From positions 548,997 through 612,996 of the forward strand of contig UEGR01000003.1 of NCBI GenBank assembly GCA_900465685.1: a stretch of 64,000 nt of DNA. The letters are read 5' to 3'. The stretch's first letter is position 1; each line of letters begins with the position of its first letter. This DNA is from Hyphomicrobiales bacterium. GTDB taxonomy: Bacteria; Pseudomonadota; Alphaproteobacteria; Rhizobiales; Rhizobiaceae. The position numbers and the translations under genes are program-made. The notes under the pieces were generated by a model. It did no database searches. It was given only the letters and a program-made list of their open reading frames with translations, and was not told where the DNA came from. Shown one piece after another: positions 44,192 through 53,651 of this stretch.

Positions 44192-46276
44192 ATGAAACGG
44201 CGATGGAAAATAGCGATTGGCGGTGCCGCACTTCTCGGCATCGCCGCTCTTGCGACGGTCAGCCTTGACTGGCTTGACCGCGCTTTTCCTCCTCCCTTGC
44301 CTGAACGTCTGACGATATCCACGGAAGTGATGGATCGCGATGGCGAATTGTTGCGCGCTTATGCGACACCAGACGGCTATTGGCGTCTCAACACGCGCAT
44401 TGAAGATGTCGATCCGAAATTCGTGAAAATGCTGATCGCCTATGAGGATAAGCGTTTCTACGATCACAGCGGTATCGATCTTTGGGCCTTAGCGCGTGCA
44501 GCGGTGCAGCTTGCTGGTAACCAGCGTATTGTGTCTGGTGGCTCTACCCTCTCGATGCAGCTCGCCCGGCTGATAGAACCACGCGAAAGCCGCAGCTTCG
44601 GCTCCAAATTCCGTCAGCTTGCCCGTGCCGTGCAGATTGAGCGCCGTCTGAGTAAAGACCAGATATTGGAGCGCTATCTGACGCTCGCCCCCTATGGCGG
44701 CAATCTGGAAGGCGTGCGCTCGGCATCGCTTGCCTATTTCGGCAAGGAACCACTGAGGCTCAGCACATCAGAAGCCGCAATGTTGGTCGCTTTGCCGCAA
44801 TTGCCAGAACGTCGCCGCCCGGACCGCGCCGCGAGCACTGCACGCGCAGCGCGTGATCGCGTTTTGACGCGAATGGTTCAGGCCGATGTCCTGACCACCG
44901 ACGAAGCCGAACGGGGCAAACGTGAGACAATCTCCGCCACCCGTCATGCTCTGCCAGCACTTGCTGCTCACTTTGCTGATCTGGCGCTCAAAAAAGCACC
45001 GACCGAAGCGCGACACAAGCTGACCTTGAAGAAATCCGTCCAGCGTGGGCTTGAAGCTTCGGCCCGAGAAGCCGCATCAAAACTGGGACCGAAAGTGTCG
45101 GTGGCGATGGTGCTGGCCGATAGCCGCAACGGCAATATTCTCGGCGAAGTGGGATCGGCGAATTATTTCGATGGCAGACGGCAAGGCTGGATCGACATGA
45201 CGCGTGCCGTGCGTTCACCCGGATCGACGCTCAAGCCGTTTATCTATGGGCTTGCCTTCGAACAGGGCATGATCGCGCAGGAAACCATTATCGAAGACCG
45301 CCCGCAGGACTTTGCCGGTTATCGACCGCGCAATTTCGATATGAGCTATCAGGGCGATGTCAGCATCCGACAAGCGCTGCAAATGTCGCTGAATGTCCCA
45401 ACTGTCAGCCTGTTGGACGCCATTGGTCCTGCCCGTTTGACCACGCGGTTCCGGCAGGCGGGCATCAATCTGCAACTGCCGAAGAACGAAGCGCCCGGTC
45501 TCGCTATCGGGCTCGGCGGCGCCGGGATCAGCCTGCGCGATCTGGTGCAGCTTTATACCGGGCTTGCCAATGGCGGACGTGGCGCCGCCTTGCGTGACGG
45601 AACCGAAACGGCTGAGCCGACACAACCCTCCGGCCCCATTCTCACCGAACAGGCGTCATGGCAGATCGGAGATATTCTGGCAGGTGTCGTGCCGCCACAA
45701 GGTGCACCGCGCCGCGGCCTCGCCTACAAGACCGGCACATCCTATGGATATCGCGATGCGTGGTCTGTCGGCTATGACGGACGTTATGTTCTCGGCGTCT
45801 GGGTTGGACGCGCCGATGGCGGCTCCGTGCCGGGCCTTGCCGGTTATGCATCTGCCGCACCGATCCTGTTCGATGCATTCGTCAAGTCGGGCGTGGTCTC
45901 AGTGCCATTGCCGCGCGCGCCAGCCGGAGCATTCCGAACAGCACGTGCCGACCTGCCGGTAACGCAAACGCGTTTTTCATCGGCCAGCGATCCGCTCCCG
46001 GTGTTGAAGGCATCCACGGAACCCGCACCGCGCATTATCTTTCCGCCGGATGGCGCACATGTGGACTTGAAGGCGCTAACTGAAACCGCCTCGCCGCTCG
46101 TGCTAAAATTGCAGGGTGGCCGCGCACCGTTTCGATGGCTCGCCAACGGCAAGCCCGTCGCAGAATCTGAACGCCGCCGCACCGCCACCTGGCAACCGGA
46201 CGGTACGGGCTATTCAACCCTGACCGTCATCGATGCCGCAGGCCGTGCGGCAAGCGTCAAGATTTTCGTTGAGTAA
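44192..46276 (+). CDS. pbpC: Penicillin-binding protein 1C
   Basis: This bifunctional peptidoglycan synthase has 694 residues. It has an N-terminal transmembrane helix (about 6-27) and a glycosyltransferase domain with AYEDKRFYDHSGIDLWALARA (catalytic Glu near 86) and GGSTLSMQLAR. The transpeptidase domain carries the nucleophile Ser in SPGSTLKPFIYG (near 344) and KTGTSYGYRDAWSVG (near 512). A C-terminal BiPBP-type beta domain runs from about 610 to 690. Coupled with the A2M gene, it is thought to repair cell wall where the envelope is breached. The convergent operon begins only 3 nt past its stop. Confidence 0.94.
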   Translation: MKRRWKIAIGGAALLGIAALATVSLDWLDRAFPPPLPERLTISTEVMDRDGELLRAYATPDGYWRLNTRIEDVDPKFVKMLIAYEDKRFYDHSGIDLWALARAAVQLAGNQRIVSGGSTLSMQLARLIEPRESRSFGSKFRQLARAVQIERRLSKDQILERYLTLAPYGGNLEGVRSASLAYFGKEPLRLSTSEAAMLVALPQLPERRRPDRAASTARAARDRVLTRMVQADVLTTDEAERGKRETISATRHALPALAAHFADLALKKAPTEARHKLTLKKSVQRGLEASAREAASKLGPKVSVAMVLADSRNGNILGEVGSANYFDGRRQGWIDMTRAVRSPGSTLKPFIYGLAFEQGMIAQETIIEDRPQDFAGYRPRNFDMSYQGDVSIRQALQMSLNVPTVSLLDAIGPARLTTRFRQAGINLQLPKNEAPGLAIGLGGAGISLRDLVQLYTGLANGGRGAALRDGTETAEPTQPSGPILTEQASWQIGDILAGVVPPQGAPRRGLAYKTGTSYGYRDAWSVGYDGRYVLGVWVGRADGGSVPGLAGYASAAPILFDAFVKSGVVSVPLPRAPAGAFRTARADLPVTQTRFSSASDPLPVLKASTEPAPRIIFPPDGAHVDLKALTETASPLVLKLQGGRAPFRWLANGKPVAESERRRTATWQPDGTGYSTLTVIDAAGRAASVKIFVE

Positions 46277-46279
46277 TGT

Positions 46280-47428
46280 CTATTGCGCGGCTTCCGAAAT
46301 GGGCTCGCTCATCACGGCTTTCTTTTCCAGCGACATGACCTTCAGATTGCCGGAAAACAATATGCCGGAGATCGGCAAAACCGGTTCAGCTGGCAGTTCA
46401 TCCTGACGAACACTGTCTTTCGGAACGTGCAGCTTGTGTTCCACATCGCTATCCGCACTGGAAAGCGTCAACGCCACGTTGCCCCGCGCATCAAGCAGAC
46501 TGGCACCATAGAGAAACTCGAAGCTAAGCATTGAGGCGAGGAACTTGTACGTTCCATCACGCACGCCGCCTTTCATCATGGCAGCGCGGTGCAACTCATC
46601 GCCGATGCGCACATCAAGCGGTGACGTGCGTGGATCACAGACATAGCCAACCGCCAGCAACTGGCCATTATCAACCTCAAAGCGCATTCGGTCAGTGCCA
46701 AGGTCAATTGCCGAAATCGAAAAGCGACGATTGCTATATTCCACCGGCGTCCGTCCCAGCCGCTTGCATAGCTGCACACCGCTGAGCGCGCGCGCATTGG
46801 CGAAGTGGTCAGGATCGATGGCAAAGGGAAGCGCCTTCGGGCGATGGGCGGTGGACAGCGCCGGTTCCAGCACATCGGCAATCAGATTGGCAACGATAGT
46901 TGTACTGATAGGACGCGCATAATGCCCCTGATCGAGATAGAAAGACGGGTTGGTCACGGCATCGCGGCCATATTGCTGCATCAGCATGCGCGAAACATCG
47001 GCGCAGATCGTGCCATACCATTGCGAGATATAATTGATGCCCGCGTCGATGGACGGAACCGAGTTCAGGAACGACCCGTTGCGCGCGCCGAAAACAAGCG
47101 TTGCGATCCGCAGATTTGGATTACGCTCCAGCGCGTAGCGAATGATCCCCTCATAGAACCGCGCCCAATGCCGGAAGGGCCTGCGCTCGTCGCCATAAAC
47201 GAACGCATCATTGATCGCATATTCGATCAGCAGCAATTCGCAGTCTTCAAGCTGCTCGAAAATCTTCAGCTGGTAGAGCCCGAATGCGCTCGTCGTACCA
47301 CCGACAGCGAGATCGGCCACGATATCCAGCTCCACCCCGCGACGCGCCATGGTCGAAAGCAGGGTCGGCAGATAGCCGGGCAGCATGACGGTGTTGGAAC
47401 CGCCAATGATTACAGTCTTGAGTTTCAT
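46280..47428 (-). CDS. SGNH/GDSL-like hydrolase or acyltransferase of the polysaccharide operon
   Basis: The 382-residue protein starts MKLKTVIIGGSNTVMLPGYL. The GGSNT block with Ser, IEYAINDAF in the middle and DQGHYARP, where Asp and His are spaced DxxH, together resemble the catalytic blocks of SGNH esterases and polysaccharide O-acetyl transfer or esterase proteins. No signal peptide is evident. The C-terminal 150 residues look like an all-beta domain. It is the last gene of the operon and overlaps the upstream gene by ATGA, which decides the start. Expected to modify acyl groups on the glycan; the exact reaction is unproven. Confidence 0.65.
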   Translation of the reverse strand: MKLKTVIIGGSNTVMLPGYLPTLLSTMARRGVELDIVADLAVGGTTSAFGLYQLKIFEQLEDCELLLIEYAINDAFVYGDERRPFRHWARFYEGIIRYALERNPNLRIATLVFGARNGSFLNSVPSIDAGINYISQWYGTICADVSRMLMQQYGRDAVTNPSFYLDQGHYARPISTTIVANLIADVLEPALSTAHRPKALPFAIDPDHFANARALSGVQLCKRLGRTPVEYSNRRFSISAIDLGTDRMRFEVDNGQLLAVGYVCDPRTSPLDVRIGDELHRAAMMKGGVRDGTYKFLASMLSFEFLYGASLLDARGNVALTLSSADSDVEHKLHVPKDSVRQDELPAEPVLPISGILFSGNLKVMSLEKKAVMSEPISEAAQ

Positions 47429-48531
47429 TTCGTCACCGTTGCGGCCTGGCCTGCCGGGGTCAGAGCCCCGCAACGCCAGACGCCGTAAGTTCCCTCATCC
47501 CAATCGAAATAATAAGCGGCCGCGATCTGGCCGCTATCCATCATCTGACGGAAGCGTTCCCGCGCCTTCTCGACCAGTTGCTGGCGATTATTGTCATCTG
47601 CCGGGCAGGCCTTGGATTTGTTGGCAAAGCCCCATTCGGTAATCCAGCATGGCTTTCCATCGGCACCGCCGCAGAAAGAAAGCGCCTTGTTGACATGTTT
47701 GGCGCGCGCGGCACGCGTCCCGCTGCTACCGGGATAAATGTGGATGCCATAGCCATCAGCCACGGTATCGAGACCATGTTTTTTCAGAAGATCGGTGAAG
47801 GCTTCCGGATCGACCGTATCGATCCCGCGCCGATCCGCATCGGCAAAGGGGATGTCCGACAGCCCCGCCGAAACCACCTTGGCGTTTGCGTTGAGCTTGG
47901 TCTTCGCCAGTTCAGTACGAACAGCGCGCAGCAATTCGACATATTTCTCCGCGCCCTTCTCCACGAGGGGCAGTTCTCCCATTTCACTCAACGAGCGAGC
48001 AGTCTTCGTCTTTTCGCTCGGCAAAATAGCCAGATCGCCATTATAGGCACCCCAGTTGATTTCATTGCCGGTTTCGACGCCGATCAGCTTCACGCCAAGC
48101 GCATCGATCTTTTGAAGCGCATCACCAATCGCTGTCTGGAAACGTTTCGGATCAATGTCCGATAGCCGGTACATGTCCCAGATCCGGCCTCGCCCTGAAC
48201 GGGGCTTGGTGCCTTCCGGATAAAAATCCACATTGTTCAGCGAGACTTCCAGCAAGACGGCCAGCTTCTTTTCATGCGCAACCCGCACCGCATCGATGCT
48301 CTGTTCGATGGGCCGCGTCAGTGAAAGCCGCACAGCGACGACGCCATTCTTCACCATCTGGTCGAAAATCTGTTCGCGCTCTGCGGCGGGCAACCAGGCC
48401 ATGTTGACCCGGTTGACGCCGAAACGCGTATCGGCCAGAGCACCGTTCGGCATTATGCCAAGCAGGACAACACCCAAAAGCGCTGCGATTGCCCGTTTCC
48501 TGCCCCCGGTGCTCATGACCGTCAGTTTCAT
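47425..48531 (-). CDS. Secreted TIM-barrel glycosidase-like protein
   Basis: The 368-residue precursor has a signal peptide (KRAIAALLGVVLLGIMPNGALA, cleavage near residue 33). A (beta/alpha)8-type hydrolase domain follows. GVETGNEINWG (about 165) and CWITEWGFANKS (about 305) carry the two glutamates expected as acid/base and nucleophile in clan A glycosidases. The exact GH family is not clear to me. It overlaps both neighbours by ATGA. In this operon it may trim or process the exported polysaccharide, or act as a depolymerase in the periplasm. Confidence 0.7.
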   Translation of the reverse strand: MKLTVMSTGGRKRAIAALLGVVLLGIMPNGALADTRFGVNRVNMAWLPAAEREQIFDQMVKNGVVAVRLSLTRPIEQSIDAVRVAHEKKLAVLLEVSLNNVDFYPEGTKPRSGRGRIWDMYRLSDIDPKRFQTAIGDALQKIDALGVKLIGVETGNEINWGAYNGDLAILPSEKTKTARSLSEMGELPLVEKGAEKYVELLRAVRTELAKTKLNANAKVVSAGLSDIPFADADRRGIDTVDPEAFTDLLKKHGLDTVADGYGIHIYPGSSGTRAARAKHVNKALSFCGGADGKPCWITEWGFANKSKACPADDNNRQQLVEKARERFRQMMDSGQIAAAYYFDWDEGTYGVWRCGALTPAGQAATVTK

Positions 48532-49703
48532 CGTATGCCGATATCCTTCAACGCGCCGTTGAAATTGGCTTCGCATTCCGAATAGCGATTGATAGCGGCA
48601 GGTACGTCTATCTTCGAAAGGAAGTCGCGCAGAAAAGCCTTCTTCTGCGGTTCACGATTCCAGACGCTGGCATCGATATGCGGAAAGCCGACAAAGCCCA
48701 GCATTTCACGCATACGATCATCAACGGCGATCATCAGCCCCGGAATGCCGGACTGCATGCCGATAATCGTGCCGTGGAAGCGGCGGCTCAGGCCGAAATC
48801 CTGACTGGAAATCCAGCTTCGCCATTTGTGCGTATCGAAGAACACCAGCAACTCGTTCTTGCGCTGCCATTTTTCCATATGCTTGTAATCGACGGGTGCA
48901 GTGATACGGCTTGCCGCCTGATCATAGGCTTCGGAATGGTCTTCGCCGGCCATGTTCATATTGTAGACGATCACTTCGTCCTGAATGACATAGCTTGCGA
49001 CACTGTCCTTTTCGAGCAGTGCATGCGCATCCACAATCGTATCGGCAACGCTGCCCAGATAGCCGCCGAAGGAGATTTTCTGCGCGTCAGCGAGGCTTGG
49101 ATCGGCAAGACGGCTCAGCGAGCGTTTCATCTGATCCGGCGCGTAATAGAGCGATGGACAGCCGGTCGGACGGACATATTTCATGCCCGCATCCTTGAGG
49201 AATTCCGCCGTGAAATGACCACGCGTCAGGAAGAAGCTCTCCTTGCGGCGCAGAATTTCAAGGAAGCGGCGTGTGCCTTCCGGCAGCTCTTCCTTCAGAT
49301 TTTCCTTTTTCTGAATGCCGATGCCCATGACGACAATCGGCATGTTCAGCTTTTCGAAGACGAAGGATTCAGTCGTTGCCGCATAGCCCGGACGCAAGAG
49401 ATTGGCCGAGGCGAATAGGCACAGATCAAAGCTCTCATTGAGCTTCGCATAGGTGTCCGGCGAATTGAGGCTGTTGGCGAGATGCCAGAACGGAACATAG
49501 GTCACGTCGTGGCCGCGCACGGCGTTGGCAGCGCCCTCGCCGATGAGATAATTGCCCGTATTGGCAATCTTCTTGACCTGATCGATCACATCCTTCTTCG
49601 TGCGGATAGGTTCGAAATAGGGGCGATGCTTCACGCTCGCCCCGGAAACGCTTTCGACGGTCCGCATCAAATATGACGGAATGCCGGTAATCATTATGCG
49701 CAT
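48528..49703 (-). CDS. Polysaccharide pyruvyl transferase family protein (paralogue 1)
   Basis: The 391-residue protein resembles pyruvyltransferases that add ketal pyruvate to exopolysaccharide sugars from phosphoenolpyruvate. Landmarks are MRIMITGIPSYLMRTV, ANTGNYLIGEGAANAV, MPIVVMGIGIQKKENL, FFLTRGHFTAEFLKDAGMKYVRPTGCPSLYY and RRFHGTIIGMQSGIPGLMIAVDDRMREML. The last is the conserved C-terminal FHG motif. It is a tandem paralogue of the gene at 49752. Cytoplasmic, no signal. Coupled to the downstream glycosidase-like gene. Confidence 0.82.
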   Translation of the reverse strand: MRIMITGIPSYLMRTVESVSGASVKHRPYFEPIRTKKDVIDQVKKIANTGNYLIGEGAANAVRGHDVTYVPFWHLANSLNSPDTYAKLNESFDLCLFASANLLRPGYAATTESFVFEKLNMPIVVMGIGIQKKENLKEELPEGTRRFLEILRRKESFFLTRGHFTAEFLKDAGMKYVRPTGCPSLYYAPDQMKRSLSRLADPSLADAQKISFGGYLGSVADTIVDAHALLEKDSVASYVIQDEVIVYNMNMAGEDHSEAYDQAASRITAPVDYKHMEKWQRKNELLVFFDTHKWRSWISSQDFGLSRRFHGTIIGMQSGIPGLMIAVDDRMREMLGFVGFPHIDASVWNREPQKKAFLRDFLSKIDVPAAINRYSECEANFNGALKDIGIR

Positions 49704-49751
49704 GATGATCCATCTTCGCTGGAGTTATGAGAGGGCTTCTTGGATCGGGAG

Positions 49752-50945
49752 TTATCCAATGCCGATTTCTGAAAGGGCGCTTCGGAAATTGCGTTCGCGG
49801 TCCGAATATTTTTCGATCACGTCGGGGATGTTCATCGCCGCAATATGATCGCTCACAAATGCGCGCCGGTCGTTGGCGGCGTTGAGATCGCGGGCGTCGA
49901 TCTTTGGCAGACCGGAGAAATTCAGCATTTCGCGCATGCGATCATCGACGGCCACCATCAGGCTCGGCACACCGGCCTGCATGGAAATGACATTGCCGTG
50001 GAAGCGGCGACCGAAGGAGAAATCCATGGTCGAGCACCAGGCGCGCCATTGATTGGTGTCGAGAAAAGCGTGAACGCTGATCTTCTTCTTGAGATCGCCG
50101 GATCCTTTATAGGTGAGCGGCCCGACCAGCTCGCCCGTCGTTGAATCGTAGGCGCGACCATTGGTGTCAGGCTCAAGCTGCATGTCGAAATGCAGAAGCT
50201 CATCCTGCACGACATAGGCCGAGCGTCCATCATCGGAGCTCAGCGCATTCATGTCGCCGATGGTTTCCAGCTCGGCGCCCATATAGCCGGTAAAGACGGT
50301 GCGGCCCTCGCCCACCTTCACATCCGGCAGGCGGCTGATCGCCTTGCGCATATTGTCGGGACGGAAATAGAGCGAAGGGCAGCCAACCGGGCGGACATAG
50401 GAAAAGCCCTGATCACGCAGATAACCGGCAGCGTTTTCGCCGCGCGTGAGGAAATAATGCTCACGGGATTTAAGCACGTCCAGAAGCTTCTTCGTACCGG
50501 CCGGCAGACCGTCTTCGCCTTCAATATCCGGGCGGTTCTGGATGCCGATGCCGAGCATCACCACCGGCATGTCCAGTTTGGACAAAACCAGAGCTTCCGC
50601 ATCCGCAGACAGGCCCTTGCGCAGAAGATTGGCGCAGGTAAACACGCAGATGTCGAATTCCTTGTTGATCTCTTCCAGACCCGCACCATTATTGACGCAG
50701 TTATAGAGATGCCAGAACGGAATATGCTTTGCTGATGGCAGAAGGGCAGTCATTGCGCCCTCTCCGATCAGATAATTACCCGTATTACTGATGTTCTTCA
50801 GTTCCTGGATAAAGTTTTCCTTGGATTCCGGTACGCGTTGTTTTTCCGAATAATAAACCTGCGCTTTTTCCGCGCGCTGGATAAGGCGGGTCAAATGGCT
50901 TGGGATGCCCGTGACTAGAATTCGTGGGTTGGCTGGGCGGCTCAT
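49752..50945 (-). CDS. Polysaccharide pyruvyl transferase family protein (paralogue 2)
   Basis: This 397-residue paralogue of the neighbouring gene has the same motif order: RILVTGIPSHLTRLI, SNTGNYLIGEGAMTAL, MPVVMLGIGIQNRPDI, YFLTRGENAAGYLRDQGFSYVRPVGCPSLYF and GRRFHGNVISMQAGVPSLMVAVDDRMREMLNF. The two copies differ most in the region between the Cys-Pro-Ser-Leu-Tyr motif and the FHG motif, so they may act on different sugars. It lies 21 nt after the double glycosyltransferase gene and 48 nt before paralogue 1. Confidence 0.82.
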   Translation of the reverse strand: MSRPANPRILVTGIPSHLTRLIQRAEKAQVYYSEKQRVPESKENFIQELKNISNTGNYLIGEGAMTALLPSAKHIPFWHLYNCVNNGAGLEEINKEFDICVFTCANLLRKGLSADAEALVLSKLDMPVVMLGIGIQNRPDIEGEDGLPAGTKKLLDVLKSREHYFLTRGENAAGYLRDQGFSYVRPVGCPSLYFRPDNMRKAISRLPDVKVGEGRTVFTGYMGAELETIGDMNALSSDDGRSAYVVQDELLHFDMQLEPDTNGRAYDSTTGELVGPLTYKGSGDLKKKISVHAFLDTNQWRAWCSTMDFSFGRRFHGNVISMQAGVPSLMVAVDDRMREMLNFSGLPKIDARDLNAANDRRAFVSDHIAAMNIPDVIEKYSDRERNFRSALSEIGIG

Positions 50946-50966
50946 AGGTCGACCTTTCTGGTATAA

Positions 50967-53651
50967 TCAGGCAACTGCGCGGCCGGGGAGAACGGCAATC
51001 GCGCTGGCATCGTCTGCAACGTCCGGCTGGGAAGACCGGGATTTCGGATAGACAGGGCTGATTTCATTGGCCCAATCCGTGAAGTCGGAGAATGCTGCGC
51101 TCCATGTGCGGTGCGCTGCCGAGGCAAGAGCGCCTTCAGCCGTGCGCATCAGCGCATCATTGTCCTGCGCAAGAATGGTCAGGATGCGCGTCATGTCGGC
51201 AACGATCTGTGCATCATTGCCATTGCGGATCAGGATGCCGTCGCGGCCATGATTGATAAGTTCATCAACCGCACCAACCGCTGTTGCCACCGGCACACAG
51301 CCAAGCTGCTGTGCTTCGGCAATCATCAATGGCGCACCTTCCCAACGAGAAGGCATCAAAAGCACATCGGCCCAGGCAAGATGGTTCGCGATATCCTTGC
51401 CGTCAAAGACCGGGGGCGACACACGGACACCTGCTTCCTGCAGCTTCGTCAACCAGGATGCGCTCGGATCATCAGAGAGAATCTCCCCACCAATCGCCTG
51501 CGCATCGAAGGAGATACCCTGCTCTCTGAGCTTCATGATCGCGTCATGCAGCCGGTCGATGCCTTTCTGGCGGTCGAGGCGGCCCATATAAAGGATGCGC
51601 ATTGGTCGGCCTTTTCGGCCTTCCTTGCGGGCAGCCGTCACCTGCGCGCGCTGCTTTGCATCGATGGAGAAGCTTGCTCCGTTCGGCACCGAGAAGACTT
51701 TCTCGAACGGTACGCCAAAACTGTGCAGATAGATTTTCAGCTGATCTGAACAGGTGAGAAACGCATCATAGGCATGTTCGAAAGCGATGGCTGCATAGGG
51801 TTGTCCAGCCTGACGGCGGAAGACCGTTTCGTCCACCACATGGAGATAACAGGCCGTGCGCGTTCCTTCGGATCGCAGCTTGCCCATAAGCGGATGCGCC
51901 GCCATGACGTGGTTGTTCACGACGAGATCGAAGCCCGAAAGCTGACCGCGCAATATGCTCCAGTCGAGCGGATGATCCTCGGTGATGAAATCCTGCCCAA
52001 GGAAGCGATTTGTATCGCCCCAGGCCGGAATGCCATCCTTCCAGAAATGGAGATAATCAAAGGACTGGTCGAACTCGTCCAGCACATCCATACGTTCATT
52101 GCCGAGAACAAAGAGATGGGTTTCAAAACCCTGATTCTTCAGTTCACGACCTGCGGCATAGGCCACCTTTTCCGCGCCGCCAAACGATGCATTCGGCACC
52201 AGAACGGCAGCCGTTTTTTTCTTCGCGGTATTATGTGCGAGCGGCAGGACAGGCCCACCACCAAGCTCGTCGCGCAGCACCTGATACATTTCCGACAAAG
52301 CGGGCAAGCGGCGCGGACGCCACGTCCAGCGCATGGCCGCGCTCTGCTTCAGCGGGCTTGTGGCGATCGACGTGACCAGATTCAGCATGGATTGCTCCGG
52401 TCGCGACAAGGCGCGACGCTGGCGTACCCGCGGGAACGGAAAGCGCACTTTCATGCGCGCCGATGTGGGCCACAATTGCTGTGTGCCCAGCGATGCGAAC
52501 CAATTGAGCGCATCGTTTTCGATGATCTCGCGGATCAGCCGGGTCGACACGAAAATCAGATCGGCATGCGGTTGCCGTGTGCCGGACGGCATGATTTCGG
52601 TATCAATCCGCCGCTCGTTTTCAACATTCGTCAGTTCTACGAAAACGATGTTGGCCTGCTCAGAGAGCTTTTCCAGTCGCGACAGAATGTTCGGGAACAG
52701 ACGCGAGCGCGCCAGCAATTTCAGGGTCTCGGTGTTGGATGAAGCGAGAAAGGGCGGGAAGTGGAAATTGTCGGGTTCCGACACACTGCCCCAGAACGCC
52801 CGGATCGCATCGTCAAACTTGAGATCAGTCGCGCCAAGGCTCGGGTCAGTGAAGAAACTGACCGTCCCCTCGCCTGCGCGAATGACGCCATAGCGCGGGC
52901 ATTCCTCGTGCTCGAAACCGACCAATGTCGGGCGACGGAACAGCGCCTTATGTCGCTTGCGCAGAAAGTTGATCGAACCGGAACGGTCGCGATTGGCTTC
53001 CTTGAAGCGGCTTTCAGCACGCAGACGATATTCGAAGCCGGTGTCATGGCACGGCGTACCGACAAAGCCAGCTTCAATGGCTGAAAGCCAGAATTCCCAG
53101 TCTTCAAAACCGTTCTGGCGGTCATCATCGAAGCGGACACCGCTGCGGAATACATCCGCTGAAATCATCGAGCCGGTATCGCAAATATTGTCCGTGATAC
53201 AGTGGATGAGACGCGAATAGCTGTCGCCATAATGGGCGCGCCAGTTAACCGAGAACGTGTCGATATTCGTGTAGACCCAGCCCGCATTCGACGCGAGAAG
53301 CTTACGATAAAGCGTATCGATGGTGTGCGGCTGCACACGGTTGTCGGCATCGACAAAGTAGACCGCTTTCACGTCCGGCATCTCTTCGAGAATATAATCG
53401 ACAGCGCGGTTACGCGCCCCGCCCGGCCCTGCATTTTCGCCGAAGATCACATGGATATTCGGATGCGCTGCGGAATAGAGCGCCAGGCTGTCGAACACTT
53501 CGCGTCGCGGATCACCGTCCACCGACACCACGATCTGCGTGCGGAACACGGTCTGCGATGTGAGGATCGATTCCAGCGCTTCAAGCGCCAGCGCCGCATG
53601 TCCGTAGAGCGGCATGGCGACGACGATCAAATCCTTCGATCTATCGTACAT
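50967..53651 (-). CDS. Two-domain glycosyltransferase (GT2 plus GT4)
   Basis: The 894-residue protein joins two transferases. Residues about 8-230 are a GT-A fold family 2 domain (LIVVAMPLYGHAALALEALES, AVYFVDADNRVQPHTIDTLY with the DAD metal motif near 100). Residues about 490-870 are a GT-B family 4 domain (VPNASFGGAEKVAYAAGRE, MRILYMGRLDRQKGIDRLHD, PSRWEGAPLMIAEAQQLGCVPVA with its EAQQLG signature). The middle region is less conserved. Such fusions can add two sugars in sequence to the growing glycan. The start overlaps the upstream gene by 11 nt. Confidence 0.88.
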   Translation of the reverse strand: MYDRSKDLIVVAMPLYGHAALALEALESILTSQTVFRTQIVVSVDGDPRREVFDSLALYSAAHPNIHVIFGENAGPGGARNRAVDYILEEMPDVKAVYFVDADNRVQPHTIDTLYRKLLASNAGWVYTNIDTFSVNWRAHYGDSYSRLIHCITDNICDTGSMISADVFRSGVRFDDDRQNGFEDWEFWLSAIEAGFVGTPCHDTGFEYRLRAESRFKEANRDRSGSINFLRKRHKALFRRPTLVGFEHEECPRYGVIRAGEGTVSFFTDPSLGATDLKFDDAIRAFWGSVSEPDNFHFPPFLASSNTETLKLLARSRLFPNILSRLEKLSEQANIVFVELTNVENERRIDTEIMPSGTRQPHADLIFVSTRLIREIIENDALNWFASLGTQQLWPTSARMKVRFPFPRVRQRRALSRPEQSMLNLVTSIATSPLKQSAAMRWTWRPRRLPALSEMYQVLRDELGGGPVLPLAHNTAKKKTAAVLVPNASFGGAEKVAYAAGRELKNQGFETHLFVLGNERMDVLDEFDQSFDYLHFWKDGIPAWGDTNRFLGQDFITEDHPLDWSILRGQLSGFDLVVNNHVMAAHPLMGKLRSEGTRTACYLHVVDETVFRRQAGQPYAAIAFEHAYDAFLTCSDQLKIYLHSFGVPFEKVFSVPNGASFSIDAKQRAQVTAARKEGRKGRPMRILYMGRLDRQKGIDRLHDAIMKLREQGISFDAQAIGGEILSDDPSASWLTKLQEAGVRVSPPVFDGKDIANHLAWADVLLMPSRWEGAPLMIAEAQQLGCVPVATAVGAVDELINHGRDGILIRNGNDAQIVADMTRILTILAQDNDALMRTAEGALASAAHRTWSAAFSDFTDWANEISPVYPKSRSSQPDVADDASAIAVLPGRAVA

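Noticed and set aside
43298-44467. 389-codon minus-strand frame over the A2M/pbpC junction
   Set aside because: Antisense to two conserved genes and without plausible protein features.
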